From the NCBI RefSeq assembly GCF_021026295.1, contig NZ_JAJNDA010000034.1:1-36984 (forward strand): DNA of 36,984 bases, read 5' to 3'. The notes beneath the pieces were generated by a model that was not told the DNA's origin, did not search any database, and saw nothing but the letters and a program-made list of their open reading frames with translations. Position 1 is the first letter of the stretch. Every line of letters starts with the position of its first letter. Both the position numbers and the translations under genes were made by a program. Positions 15,274 to 22,492 of this stretch are shown in pieces. The stretch comes from Actinomycetospora soli. Lineage in GTDB: Bacteria; Actinomycetota; Actinomycetes; Mycobacteriales; Pseudonocardiaceae.

Positions 15274-15849
15274 TCAGACGCGGCCGGACCACTCGGGGGT
15301 CGGCAGCGAGCCGCTGTAGTCGTTGGAGGTGATCTTCAGACCGATCTCGGCCGGAGCGTTCTGCAGCGGCCACACCAATCCGATCGTGATCGACTTCCCG
15401 GTCGGGGTGGGCTTGTTGAACATGCCGCCGACGTTCTCCACCCCGCCAGCCTTGTTCCCCATGTCCTGTACGGACTGGGCGGTGACCCCGTCGACGGTCA
15501 TGTTGGTGTAGTAGGTATCGGAGAAGTTGACGTAGCGCCCGGAGTCGTTGGTGAAGGTGATTGGCACCAGCACCAGACGCTCAGCGCCCTCCTGACCAGC
15601 AGCGCTGGACGAGGCCTTGAAAGGCTTGGGCTGCCCCGCCGTCACGCTGAGCCCCTGCCCCAGCGACTGCGTCGAGCCGAACCCGGCTACCGCGGGAGTG
15701 GAGGCCGCCTCGACCGTGGAGGGCGACGCTGCGACCCCAGACGCACCCGGGGGCGATGCGGGCACCGGGACGTAGACGTAGCGGGTGCAGGCACCACTGA
15801 ACAAGATCACCGTCAGCGTGACGACGACGAGGACGGCCTTGCGGGTCAT
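15274..15849 (-). CDS. Lipoprotein with DUF4352-like extracellular domain, 191 aa
   Basis: Surface lipoprotein. ATG 15849 (GGGAGAG upstream) yields a lipoprotein signal: MTRKAVLVVVTLTVILFSGAC, with the lipobox ending at Cys21. The longer ORF upstream is excluded. A Pro/Ser/Ala linker precedes a beta-rich domain (LVLVPITFTNDSGRYVNFSD, MTVDGVTAQSVQDMGN, TIGLVWPLQNAPAEIGLKIT), which matches the immunoglobulin-like DUF4352 pattern of exported actinobacterial proteins. Function is unknown; surface exposure could serve exclusion or host interaction. It is divergent from the RHH-RAMA gene. Confidence 0.78.
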   Translation of the reverse strand: MTRKAVLVVVTLTVILFSGACTRYVYVPVPASPPGASGVAASPSTVEAASTPAVAGFGSTQSLGQGLSVTAGQPKPFKASSSAAGQEGAERLVLVPITFTNDSGRYVNFSDTYYTNMTVDGVTAQSVQDMGNKAGGVENVGGMFNKPTPTGKSITIGLVWPLQNAPAEIGLKITSNDYSGSLPTPEWSGRV

Positions 15850-16006
15850 GGCGCTCTCCCGACAGAGATCTCGATGCGGTCGTGAGCTCATCGGCTGGTT
15901 TTGCCAACCCGTTACCCCCTTTCCTTCGAGCAAGCGACGGCCTTGTAAGAAAAAGGAGCACGCTGTAAGCTCCTCAGTATTCAAACGCCTTAAAGGAGAA
16001 GGAGCC

Positions 16007-16381
16007 ATGCCCATGATCAAGATTGACGAGCAGACCGCTCAGCAGCTCGAGTTCGCCGCCAAGATGTCTGGGTCGACGGCGGGCGAGGTGATCGCCCGAC
16101 TCGTCAAGGACTCCATCGCCCCTAGCGGGGCGGACGCCGCTACCGCAGAGATCTACGCCGTGTATGAGGGCGTCAAGACCACCGCCGTCTACGACCGCAC
16201 CACCAAGCGCGTCGACATCACCAGCGGCCCCCTCGACGGCAAGTCCTTCAAGACCCCCACCGGAGCTGCCCGCGCCATCGTCGGCCACTACAAGCCCGAG
16301 GTCAGCCCGCATCGCAACGGCTGGTCGTTCTGGCTGCTTGACGACGGCACCGCTCGTCCCTTGCAGTCCATCCGCCTCTGA
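16007..16381 (+). CDS. RHH-RAMA domain protein, 124 aa
   Basis: The N-terminal half (KIDEQTAQQLEFAAKMSGST, then AGEVIARLVKDSI) has the strand-helix-helix shape of a ribbon-helix-helix DNA-binding domain. The C-terminal half (YEGVKTTAVYDRTTKRVDIT, then FKTPTGAARAIVGHYK, NGWSFWLLDDG and a final LQSIRL) fits the RAMA domain (restriction enzyme adenine methylase-associated): G...A, SP/TP-AA, NGW-x-FW and L-x-x-[IL]R. RAMA domains are thought to recognise modified DNA. ATG 16007 is set by AAAGGAGAAGGAG. A protein that both binds DNA and may sense modification fits a nearby restriction context. The domain assignment is from memory. Confidence 0.72.
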   Translation: MPMIKIDEQTAQQLEFAAKMSGSTAGEVIARLVKDSIAPSGADAATAEIYAVYEGVKTTAVYDRTTKRVDITSGPLDGKSFKTPTGAARAIVGHYKPEVSPHRNGWSFWLLDDGTARPLQSIRL

Positions 16382-16535
16382 GCGGTGGTCGAGAAAGCCA
16401 CGAGCCCGAGGGCTGTAGCAGCGAGCAAGGGGGTGATGAAGGGCGTTCTCAGCCATTATCAGACGCCAGCATGCCCGGCGGCGGAGCTGCCGGTCGGGCC
16501 CGTCCATGGCGACCCAATCGGAGCCGCCTGGCGGG

Positions 16536-16630
16536 CTAGTGGTCGCCGGGACGCGGCGGGGGCGCCGGGCGCATGAACTTGGCCAGCTCCCACTCCCGCA
16601 GCCGGCGCTGCGCCGGCATCCCGGGCAGCG
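16536..16630 (-). pseudogene. 3' remnant of a paralogue of the 531-aa winged-helix gene
   Basis: This stretch reads on the minus strand as LPGMPAQRRLREWELAKFM, then RPAPPPRPGDH and TAG, the C-terminal end of the 531-aa protein (whose gene ends at 19360) with three substitutions. DNA identity to 19357-19454 is 91 of 98 positions, and weaker similarity extends about 45 bp past the stop. The homology stops about 11 bp before the stop codon of the antitoxin gene. No rest of the gene is present, so this is a broken copy; its partner is intact 2.8 kb away in the same orientation. Confidence 0.78.
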
Positions 16631-16641
16631 TCTCGAGAGCC

Positions 16642-16953
16642 TCAGGCTCGAAGCTCAAGGGAGTTCGGGGTGACATCGACGTGGAAGTCGATGTTCAGTC
16701 CTCTGGCCAGTCGACTGAGTGTGCTGAGGGACGGCTCGTGGTCTCCAGCTTCGAGCCGTGCGATGGCCGGCTGCTTCATCCCAAGTTGGCGGGCGAGGGC
16801 TGACTGCGACAGCTGGTGGGTTGCCCGGTAGCTGATGACTCTGAGGGCGACGTCGTGTGCGAAGGCCGTGCGGTCGCGCTCGGCCTTCGCTTCCGGGCTC
16901 GTCAGTACCTCGTCGTGAACTTCGGCGGCGCTCTTGAGCTCAGACAGCTTCAT
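16642..16953 (-). CDS. HigA-like antitoxin, XRE-family HTH, 103 aa
   Basis: DNA-binding antitoxin that should neutralise the toxin encoded just upstream and repress the operon. The N-terminal region is charged (LKSAAEVHDEVLTSPEAKAE), followed by a clear Cro/C1 HTH: HDVALRVISYRATHQLSQSA, LARQLGMKQPAIARLEAGDH, then EPSLSTLSRLARGLN and a beta-strand IDFHVDV. The ATG is 1 nt after the toxin stop, with GGAGGAGGACTGAG as ribosome-binding site inside the toxin end. This toxin-first order is typical of HigBA pairs. Confidence 0.87.
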   Translation of the reverse strand: MKLSELKSAAEVHDEVLTSPEAKAERDRTAFAHDVALRVISYRATHQLSQSALARQLGMKQPAIARLEAGDHEPSLSTLSRLARGLNIDFHVDVTPNSLELRA

Positions 16954-16954
16954 C

Positions 16955-17284
16955 TCAGTCCTCCTCCAGGTCGTCGAGCCGGTCCTGCGCCGCTGCTACG
17001 GCGCGGTTGAAATCACGGGAGTTGTTCTGCGCTTCGGGGCCGATCGCGGCGATCACGTAGATGTCGCTGACGCGACGGTAGAAGGCTCGCCACGGGCTAT
17101 TGCCTCCTCGTGGCCGCAGTTCACGCAGGTTGGTGGCGCCTTGCACGTTGCTGGAGTGGGGGTAGGGCAGTTGCCCTCCCAGCTGCGCCAGCTTCTTGAT
17201 CGCGTTCTCGATCGCGGCCTGCTCCCGTGGCGGCACGCCCTCAAGCTCGGCCTGCGCGTCGGGCAGGTATCGGACCTCCCACAC
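16955..17284 (-). CDS. HigB/RelE-type toxin, 109 aa
   Basis: Ribosome-dependent mRNA interferase or related toxin of the RelE superfamily (Gp49/HigB group). Features: WEVRYLPDAQAELEGVPPRE, AIENAIKKLAQLGGQLPYPH and the hallmark LRELRPRGGNSPWRAFYRRV, then DIYVIAAIGPEAQ and a long C-terminal helix. The block L-x-E-L-R-x-R-x-x-x-x-x-[WY]R-x-[FL]Y is characteristic of this family. GTG 17284 is preferred because the longer start (GTG 17299) lies inside the 20-bp palindrome at 17291-17310 that is the likely operator. Confidence 0.87.
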   Translation of the reverse strand: MWEVRYLPDAQAELEGVPPREQAAIENAIKKLAQLGGQLPYPHSSNVQGATNLRELRPRGGNSPWRAFYRRVSDIYVIAAIGPEAQNNSRDFNRAVAAAQDRLDDLEED

Positions 17285-17290
17285 ACCGCA

Positions 17291-17310
17291 CGATAACACG
17301 TGTGTTATCG
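17291..17310. promoter_or_regulatory. HigBA operator palindrome
   Basis: Perfect inverted repeat, arms CGATAACAC (17291-17299) and GTGTTATCG (17302-17310) around GT. It ends 6 bp upstream of the toxin GTG on the minus strand, so the antitoxin dimer probably binds here and the message may be nearly leaderless. Confidence 0.65.
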
Positions 17311-17340
17311 CCGGAGCGACCTCACGTTGCCCACCAACGA

Positions 17341-17386
17341 CGAAGACCCGGGACCTGCCTCGTCAGGGGCGGGTCCCGGGTCTTCG
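17341..17386 (-). terminator. 15-bp-arm hairpin terminator
   Basis: Perfect arms CGAAGACCCGGGACC (17341-17355) and GGTCCCGGGTCTTCG (17372-17386), 16-nt loop. It lies 24 bp beyond the stop of the 67-aa minus-strand gene and insulates it from the higBA promoter. Confidence 0.72.
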
Positions 17387-17410
17387 ATCGGTCGGGGTGG
17401 TTATCGGCTG

Positions 17411-17614
17411 CTACGACCCGCCGTTCTCGGTGACGGTGCCGCCAGGGTTGCGCTTGGCGGCGCTCTCGGTGATGTAGCGCCCGCTCGAGGCGGAGCGGTG
17501 TGCGGTCGCGGTCGACCGGTTCGGCCCGGGCTTCTCACTGACGCTCTTGCCCGGCCACCGGGCGGCGGCGGCGTTGCTGATGTACTTGCCGGACTTGGCG
17601 GAACGGTTGGGCAT
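17411..17614 (-). CDS. Small basic protein with a duplicated motif, 67 aa
   Basis: ATG 17614 follows a GGAGGGCG site; the longer ORF in this frame is not supported. The protein is built of two copies of one about 27-residue unit: RSAKSGKYISNAAAARWPGK then SVSEKPG, and RSASSGRYITESAAKRNPGG then TVTENGG. Such RSA-x-SG-[KR]-[YV]-[IV]-[ST] repeats occur in many short actinobacterial proteins, often near toxin-antitoxin or HTH genes; their function is not known. It is framed by two terminators, after the YjzC-like gene. Confidence 0.7.
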   Translation of the reverse strand: MPNRSAKSGKYISNAAAARWPGKSVSEKPGPNRSTATAHRSASSGRYITESAAKRNPGGTVTENGGS

Positions 17615-17643
17615 GACGCCCTCCTGTCTCAGGACTGGGGAGC

Positions 17644-17670
17644 GGTTCCGCGAGCTCAACCCGCGGAACC
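17644..17670 (-). terminator. 9-bp-arm hairpin between two small genes
   Basis: Arms GGTTCCGCG (17644-17652) and CGCGGAACC (17662-17670) are perfect with a 9-nt loop, between the YjzC-like gene and the 67-aa gene on the minus strand. A second, weaker pair (CCTGAGGC 17726-17733 and GCCTCAGG 17740-17747) overlaps the YjzC-like stop. Confidence 0.5.
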
Positions 17671-17742
17671 AGGTGGGTCGCTGTGGTCGCCGGGCTGCCT
17701 TCCCCTGCTGCCGACGACCACAGGACCTGAGGCGGCTAGGCC

Positions 17743-17913
17743 TCAGGCGAGGCGCTCGAGGCGCCAGGTCACCGCCTTCCCGCCGTAGGGGGGCATGCGG
17801 TTGCCCTTCGCGATGGGCGCGGTGGTCGTCGGAGTCCCGACGACGGCCCAGACCCCGGACTCGGGGCAGACCTCGCCGGTCTTGGCGAGGGTGCCGACCT
17901 GTGCAGTGGCCAT
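17743..17913 (-). CDS. YjzC-like small protein, 56 aa
   Basis: ATG 17913 has AGGAGGCCACC upstream. The sequence MATAQVGTLAKTGEVCPESG, VWAVVGTPTTTAPIAKGNRM, PPYGGKAVTWRLERLA follows the pattern of the YjzC family: a Gly/Pro turn before an ESG[VI][YW] strand, a middle Thr/Ile strand, and a MPP...W-x-L end. The function of YjzC-type proteins is unknown; they are common as small stand-alone genes. It precedes the duplicated-motif protein on the same strand and is divergent from the XRE/ImmA-type pair. Confidence 0.7.
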   Translation of the reverse strand: MATAQVGTLAKTGEVCPESGVWAVVGTPTTTAPIAKGNRMPPYGGKAVTWRLERLA

Positions 17914-17978
17914 TCGGGGTGGCCTCCTGTCTTGCTCGTGAGCCGCGCTGGAGGTCCCGGCGAGGTCTCGACGAGGAC

Positions 17979-18005
17979 ACTAACACATCACGCGGTCATG
18001 TTAGT
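17979..18005. promoter_or_regulatory. Inverted repeat between YjzC-like gene and XRE gene
   Basis: Arms ACTAACA (17979-17985) and TGTTAGT (17999-18005) with a 13-bp spacer, in the AT-richer part of the divergent region before the XRE gene. Candidate operator for that regulator; weak by itself. Confidence 0.35.
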
Positions 18006-18126
18006 AAGAATATCGGTACAGTTCTGTTGGTGCAGGTCAGGCGCGCCGTTCGGCGTGTCGGATCGTTGCTCACTACCGTGGCGCCGCACGAGCGCAGCGA
18101 GCCGAGGCGAGGAGAGGCGAGAGCGA

Positions 18127-18621
18127 GTGGACGACCCCGTCGACATCGACGAGCTCCGTCGACTGGTCGGGGACTACCGTCGTGAACGGGGTCTGAGTCT
18201 GCGCGCGGCCGCCGAGGAGTCCGGCGTCCCGCTCAACACGCTGTCTCGCGTGGAGAAGGGCCACCTGCCCGACCTGGCCAACTTCGGCCGGCTGGTGACC
18301 TGGGTCGGGCTCGACCCCTCAGCGGTGTTCGGCGCCGCGCCCCGCGAGCGTGCCCAGAGCACCACCGACACGATCCGCGTCAGCCTGCACAACGACCCGC
18401 GGCTCACCGAGAAGGCCGCCAACCAGATCGCCGAGCTGGTCAGCAATCTCTACGACAACCTGGCGGCCGCCGAGACCAACACGCGGGTCAGCCTGCGCGC
18501 GGACAAGACGTTCACCCCCCGCGCCGCACGCCAGGTCGGCGACCTCCTGGAGAACATGCAGGCAGCGCTACGCGCCGACGACGCCCTCGGCACCGATTAC
18601 GGCTGGGACGAGGAGGGCTAG
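18127..18621 (+). CDS. XRE-family regulator, ImmR-like partner, 164 aa
   Basis: The N-terminal HTH is clear: LRRLVGDYRRERGLSLRAAA, EESGVPLNTLSRVEKGHLPD, then LANFGRLVTWVGLDPSAVF. The rest is helical with VSLHNDPRLTEKAANQIAEL and VSLRADKTFTPRAARQVGDL, an internally repeated pattern (SL-x-[AN]D-x-x-[LF]T-x-[KR]AA) that may form a dimerisation or sensor part. GTG 18127 has GGAGAGGCGAGAG upstream; earlier in-frame starts add poor sequence. It ends 6 nt before the ImmA-type metallopeptidase gene, so the two form an ImmR/ImmA-like repressor and anti-repressor operon. What it represses is unclear. Confidence 0.8.
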   Translation: MDDPVDIDELRRLVGDYRRERGLSLRAAAEESGVPLNTLSRVEKGHLPDLANFGRLVTWVGLDPSAVFGAAPRERAQSTTDTIRVSLHNDPRLTEKAANQIAELVSNLYDNLAAAETNTRVSLRADKTFTPRAARQVGDLLENMQAALRADDALGTDYGWDEEG

Positions 18622-18627
18622 GCAACC

Positions 18628-19233
18628 GTGCGACGAGGCTTCAAGGCCCAGGCCGAACGCCATGCCGCCGAACTCCGTACGGCAGCCAACTGCTCGGACC
18701 TTGAGACGATCCACCTACCCCGACTCGCGTTCCACCTCAAGGTCGGGGTCCTCGCTGGACATCGCGTACTCGGCGACGTCCAGCCCTTCCTCGACTTGCA
18801 CGCCGAGCAGCCCGGCGCCTTTTCTGGGGCCACCTTCCACATGGACGACGGCCGCATCGTGGTCATCTACAACCCCGTCATCTACGAGACCGGCGACGTC
18901 CTCACGCCCCAGCGCGCCCAGACCCACGGCCGGACCCGCAGCGACGTCGCTCACGAGTTCAGCCACCTCGTCCTCGGTCACACCCTGCGCGAGGTCAAGA
19001 GCATCGCCGGCCACCCCTTTCTCAGCTGCGACCCAGAACAGGAAGAGGAGGCGAACTGGCTCGCCGGCTGCCTGCTCCTCCCCCGCCCGCTCCTGCTGAA
19101 AGCCGCCCGTGACCAGGAAGCTGACAGCCACCTGGCCGAACGCACCCATACCACCGTGGACATGGCGCGATGGCGCATGAACGCCACCGGCGCTCGCATG
19201 CAAGCCGCCCGCGGCCGAGGACAACGGGCGTAG
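18628..19233 (+). CDS. ImmA/IrrE-type zinc metallopeptidase, 201 aa
   Basis: Gluzincin-type peptidase that in ImmA systems cuts the partner XRE repressor. Evidence: the HExxH motif in VAHEFSHLVLGH (H109, E110, H113), the downstream glutamate in EQEEEANWLAGCLLLPR, and the start GTG 18628 just after the XRE gene. Length about 200 aa is normal. The N-terminal stretch LRTAANCSDLETIHLPRLAF is the usual ImmA lead-in. As in ICEBs1-type systems, damage or incoming signals may trigger cleavage and derepression of genes nearby; here the target could be the small divergent genes. Inference only for the target. Confidence 0.9.
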   Translation: MRRGFKAQAERHAAELRTAANCSDLETIHLPRLAFHLKVGVLAGHRVLGDVQPFLDLHAEQPGAFSGATFHMDDGRIVVIYNPVIYETGDVLTPQRAQTHGRTRSDVAHEFSHLVLGHTLREVKSIAGHPFLSCDPEQEEEANWLAGCLLLPRPLLLKAARDQEADSHLAERTHTTVDMARWRMNATGARMQAARGRGQRA

Positions 19234-19359
19234 CTCCCCGCCCATCCGGCCATGACCTGGGCTGGACTGGTAGCCATCGTCACAGGTCAGAAGGCTCCGC
19301 CGGTGACGTTGTCCGGTCGGGCTCGTCCACTGCGGCCCGACCGGGACGCCCAGGACGGG

Positions 19360-20955
19360 CTAGTAGTCGCCGGGGCGCGGCGGGGGCACCGGGCGCATGA
19401 ACTTCGTTAGCTCCCACTCACGCAGCCGGCGCTGCGCCGGCATCCCGGGCAGCGGATCGAACGGGTCGCGCGCCGCGGCGCGGGCCTGCACCCAGGCAAG
19501 CCACGCCCGCGCCTCGGCGAGCTGCCCCGCCTGTTTCCCGCCGTCGACGGTGTCGTCCGCCTCCACGCCGTCCTCCTCCTCGAGGTCGTCCTCTCCGGCC
19601 ACGTCCCCGCCGGTGCTCCTCCGCAGGATCTCTTGCTGACTAGCGAGGGTCTGTTCGGCGGCGGTGATGCGCTCGGCGAGCTCGCGGGCGAACTCGCGTA
19701 GCTCGCGGGTCTCGCGCCAGCGCTCAAGCTGCTTGTCGAGCACTTCGCCGCGGTGGTGCTCGGCGGCGCGGTCGCGGGCGCGTTCCTGCTCGGCGGCGAC
19801 CTCACGGTCGTGGCGGGCTTGGGCCTCGGCGCGGGCCTCGCGGGCTCGGCGCAACCCGTCGGCGCGGACCGCGACCTCGCGCAGCACCTCGGGGAGCTTG
19901 TCCTCCAGGCGCCACTTCGTGCGGTCGGCCCAGTTCAGTCGTCTCGCCGAGCTCGTGGCCTCGCCCTGCAACCGCATCCCGAGTCGTCCGGAGGCGATCC
20001 AGTCGTAGGTGGGGATGCGGGTCCAGGAGGACCGGCGCTGCTGTTCGAGCTCGGCGGCGGTCGGCTCGTGGGCGACGCGGTCGCGCTCCTCCTCGATCCG
20101 CAGCCGCACGGTCTCGGCGCCGACGGTGATCTCCAGGTGCCAGCGCTCCGGAGGGGAGCGGTGATTCTGCACCGGCCCGGGCTCGGGCGAGGCCGCCACG
20201 CTGTGCCCGCGGCGCTCGGCCTCGGCGGCTAAGGCTTGGAGCACGTGCCAGGCCCGGCTGCGCACCCCTGCCGAGACGGACAGGGCGTCGCGGGCGCGCA
20301 GCGCGGCGACCGCTGGGTGGTAGCGGGCGACTCGCTCTGGCACCGGGACCGGGATCAGCTCGGCGTCGGTGCCTACCGGCCCGTCGACGAGCACCAGCTC
20401 TCGGATGCTGCGGTAGGGATCGTCCGGGTCCCGGCGCCGGCGCACGACCAGGTACTGGCCGCCCGGGGCCTTGGCGAACCGGTTCACCGCGGCGACGAGC
20501 ATGGCCTGACGGCTGCTAGCCGGATAGGAGTCCGCGGCTTCGAGGACCCCGCCTGCCGCGACGACGTCGGCGACCAGCTGCTCGGTGGGGCTTAACCGGC
20601 GCGGCTGCCGGTCGGCGGCGGGCGTCTTCTTCACTGTCTCGCACGGACCCTGCACCTGCGCCGAGGCCTTGCCCGACGCGTCGCCGGCCCGGGCAGCCGA
20701 CAGACGACGAGACGCCGGTGTCTTCGCCGGTGGGCGGGCGGGGAACTCGCCGTGCTCGAGGTAGTACCGGCCGGTGTCGGTGACCTTCGCCGACCAGCCC
20801 GCGTGGCCGCGGCTTACCGTGACCAGCCGCCGGTCGGCCAATGCGCGGGCGGTCTGCTTGTAGGAGTGACCTTCCATCACCCCCTCGGGGCAGCCCTCGG
20901 CGATCCAGCGCAGCACCGCGACCTGTTTGGTGTGCAGGGGGTCGTCGAGGCGCAC
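19360..20955 (-). CDS. Winged-helix / coiled-coil hypothetical protein, 531 aa
   Basis: A winged helix opens the protein (residues about 8-70): LHTKQVAVLRWIAEGC, SYKQTARALADRRLVTVSRG, AKVTDTGRYYLEHGEFP. A second helical wHTH-like unit (about 122-180) carries LSPTEQLVADVVAAGGVLEA and QYLVVRRRRD. The middle has DAELIPVPVPERVARYHPAV, repeated in the 173-aa neighbour. Next comes TYDWIASGRLGMRL, KWRLEDKLPEVLREV and a long charged coiled coil (about 355-440). The end, LPGMPAQRRLREWELTKFM and a Pro-rich tail, is what the 16536-16630 remnant preserves. This matches a widespread actinobacterial family of unknown function with a conserved coiled coil. GTG 20955 has GGGAGGAG just upstream. Confidence 0.78.
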   Translation of the reverse strand: MRLDDPLHTKQVAVLRWIAEGCPEGVMEGHSYKQTARALADRRLVTVSRGHAGWSAKVTDTGRYYLEHGEFPARPPAKTPASRRLSAARAGDASGKASAQVQGPCETVKKTPAADRQPRRLSPTEQLVADVVAAGGVLEAADSYPASSRQAMLVAAVNRFAKAPGGQYLVVRRRRDPDDPYRSIRELVLVDGPVGTDAELIPVPVPERVARYHPAVAALRARDALSVSAGVRSRAWHVLQALAAEAERRGHSVAASPEPGPVQNHRSPPERWHLEITVGAETVRLRIEEERDRVAHEPTAAELEQQRRSSWTRIPTYDWIASGRLGMRLQGEATSSARRLNWADRTKWRLEDKLPEVLREVAVRADGLRRAREARAEAQARHDREVAAEQERARDRAAEHHRGEVLDKQLERWRETRELREFARELAERITAAEQTLASQQEILRRSTGGDVAGEDDLEEEDGVEADDTVDGGKQAGQLAEARAWLAWVQARAAARDPFDPLPGMPAQRRLREWELTKFMRPVPPPRPGDY

Positions 20956-21025
20956 GGACTCCTCCCTCGATGTGTCTTACCGAGCCGCTCCCCGGCGCCG
21001 CATTGGGCACCGGGGACGTGGCAGC

Positions 21026-21373
21026 TCAGAAGTAGTTGATGCAGTTCTGGTAGGGGTGGGGGTGGACAGAGGGGCGGCCGATGCGGGGGTCGTCAGGGTG
21101 CACGGTGCCTTCGAGGACGCACTTGCCGCTGGCGGTGGCGACGACATCGTCCAGCGTGGCGACGCAGAGCACGGTCCCGATGCGGTCGACGACGACGACC
21201 TCGCGGACCTTCAGAGCGCGACTTCGCTTGATCGGCCACTCGGCGCGGGCTCGCTGCCAGGCCTGCTGGGGCGGGATGCCGGGATAGGCGCCGGTGTAGC
21301 GGCGGCCGAGGATGTCGTCGTCTGCGGCGGGGCCGGGCTTGCCGAGCTTGATCTGCATGGTTTCGGTGATCAT
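21026..21373 (-). CDS. Hypothetical protein, 115 aa
   Basis: The start is taken at 21373. The sequence MITETMQIKLGKPGPAADDD, YTGAYPGIPPQQAWQRARAE, then KVREVVVVDRIGTVLCVATL and VHPDDPRIGRPSVHPHPYQN with the end CINYF. The front strand IKLGKPG, the VVAVD-like strand and the QN-x-I-x-Y[FV] ending resemble small proteins found near restriction genes in actinobacteria (family unnamed, by memory). It lies between two genes of the same strand in the block containing the MmeI-like enzyme, so a link to DNA recognition is possible. No catalytic motif is visible. Confidence 0.63.
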   Translation of the reverse strand: MITETMQIKLGKPGPAADDDILGRRYTGAYPGIPPQQAWQRARAEWPIKRSRALKVREVVVVDRIGTVLCVATLDDVVATASGKCVLEGTVHPDDPRIGRPSVHPHPYQNCINYF

Positions 21374-21440
21374 GGCGTGGTCCTGTTCTGCGTGGAGCGG
21401 CGAAGGTGTTGGTTGGTGTCAGACGGGGCGGGGTGAGGCG

Positions 21441-21962
21441 TCAGTCGCCCTGGCGTGCGCGCAGCCAGTTACGGGCGCGGCTGGCGGTGAGGGCGTAGGC
21501 GAACTCGCCGCGCTGGTCGTCGCGGTCGATGCGGCGGCCGATCTTGGTCCAGGGGGCGCTACGGCGGGAGTCGGCGTCGGGCCAGCGCAGCCCGCAGAAG
21601 TGGGTCATGCCCGAGACCGCGCCACGGATCTCGTTGTGGCCCAGACCGGCTTCCTGCTCGAGTTCGCGCAGCCCGACGGCCTCGTCAGGACGCCGGGCGA
21701 GGACGTCGAGCATCTTGGTGCACCGGAAGGTGCCGGTCTTCCCGTCCGCGATCAACGCCCGGAAGTCCTCGACAGTCCATTGCACTGTAGACGAGTCATG
21801 CTCATTGGCTCCGTCGTCGAGGAGACCGGCGAGGGCGGGAGCCGCGGGAGCCGTCGAGGACGCTTCAGCGGGCGGACTGGCAAGCAGTCGGTACACCTCG
21901 TTGACTCGCGAGCGAGGGACGGGGATCGGGACGAGCTCTTCGAAGTCGAGGGGCGAGTTCAT
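21441..21962 (-). CDS. Hypothetical protein, 173 aa, with a motif shared with the 531-aa protein
   Basis: ATG 21962 (GGAGG upstream) is preferred; the longer ORF runs through the regulatory gap. The first residues are MNSPLDFEELVPIPVPRSRV, nearly the same motif as ELIPVPVPERV in the 531-aa neighbour. A central helical part with LIADGKTGTFRCTKMLDVLA, LRELEQEAGLGHNEIRGAV and HFCGLRWPDADS reads as a winged helix or DNA-binding helix set, and a basic end (ASRARNWLRARQGD) closes it. It is driven by the clear promoter at 22015-22042, divergent from the MmeI-like operon. A regulator of that operon is plausible but not shown. Confidence 0.73.
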   Translation of the reverse strand: MNSPLDFEELVPIPVPRSRVNEVYRLLASPPAEASSTAPAAPALAGLLDDGANEHDSSTVQWTVEDFRALIADGKTGTFRCTKMLDVLARRPDEAVGLRELEQEAGLGHNEIRGAVSGMTHFCGLRWPDADSRRSAPWTKIGRRIDRDDQRGEFAYALTASRARNWLRARQGD

Positions 21963-22014
21963 GGTGGCGGAACCTCCGAGATGTAGTTGCCAGTACTTCC
22001 TGGCGATGGCATGA

Positions 22015-22042
22015 ACTTTAGCAGAGTGTCTTGGACTGTCAA
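22015..22042 (-). promoter_or_regulatory. Sigma70-type promoter for the 173-aa gene
   Basis: On the minus strand: -35 TTGACA (22042-22037), 16-bp spacer, -10 TAAAGT (22020-22015), about 53 bp before the ATG. In this AT-richer gap the words CAGTACTTC (near 21990) and AAGTACTTC (near 22055) repeat and flank the promoter, so a regulator could bind there. Confidence 0.6.
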
Positions 22043-22210
22043 CTGCTTCTTCCAAGTACTTCACGAGAGTCATCGCAACTAGCCACGTGCATAGTGGTGA
22101 GCGGACCTCGCAGCCCCAGGGCACGTTCAGCTGCACCGCACGGCCGAGGCGCAGCGGGAGGCGTCTGGGCGGTACTGTGCGGGTCGCACCTGGCGGAGGG
22201 AGTGGGCGGC

Positions 22211-22480
22211 ATGGCGCGAGTAGCTCGGAAGCCAGCGCACGACCCGCGGTCCGCGGGGCAAGCCGCGCATGAGACCGCGATGAACGAGGTCTCCGACGTG
22301 CTCCTGACCGTCGAGCACGCCTTGTCTCGGGCACGCAGGGCGTCGAAGCGTCTGGGTGACTCCCCTGAGGAGCACAACGCCAAGCTCGCGCTGGCGGACA
22401 CCGTGAAGTCGCTGGAGAGCGCCAGAGCACGCCTGCAAAAGGACACCTATTTCGGCGGCAATGAGCTTCGCCTGGTCTAG
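22211..22480 (+). CDS. Small helical protein upstream of MmeI-like enzyme, 89 aa
   Basis: ATG 22211 follows GGAGGGAGTGGG. Nearly the whole protein is charged helix: HETAMNEVSDVLLTVEHALS, RARRASKRLGDSPEEHNAKL, ALADTVKSLESARARLQKDT, then YFGGNELRLV. A helical hairpin or coiled coil that dimerises is likely. It ends 12 nt before the restriction-modification gene on the same strand, so it is probably co-transcribed. No known family; a control or specificity-modulating role is possible. Confidence 0.65.
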   Translation: MARVARKPAHDPRSAGQAAHETAMNEVSDVLLTVEHALSRARRASKRLGDSPEEHNAKLALADTVKSLESARARLQKDTYFGGNELRLV

Positions 22481-22492
22481 CTGGCCCCGCTG

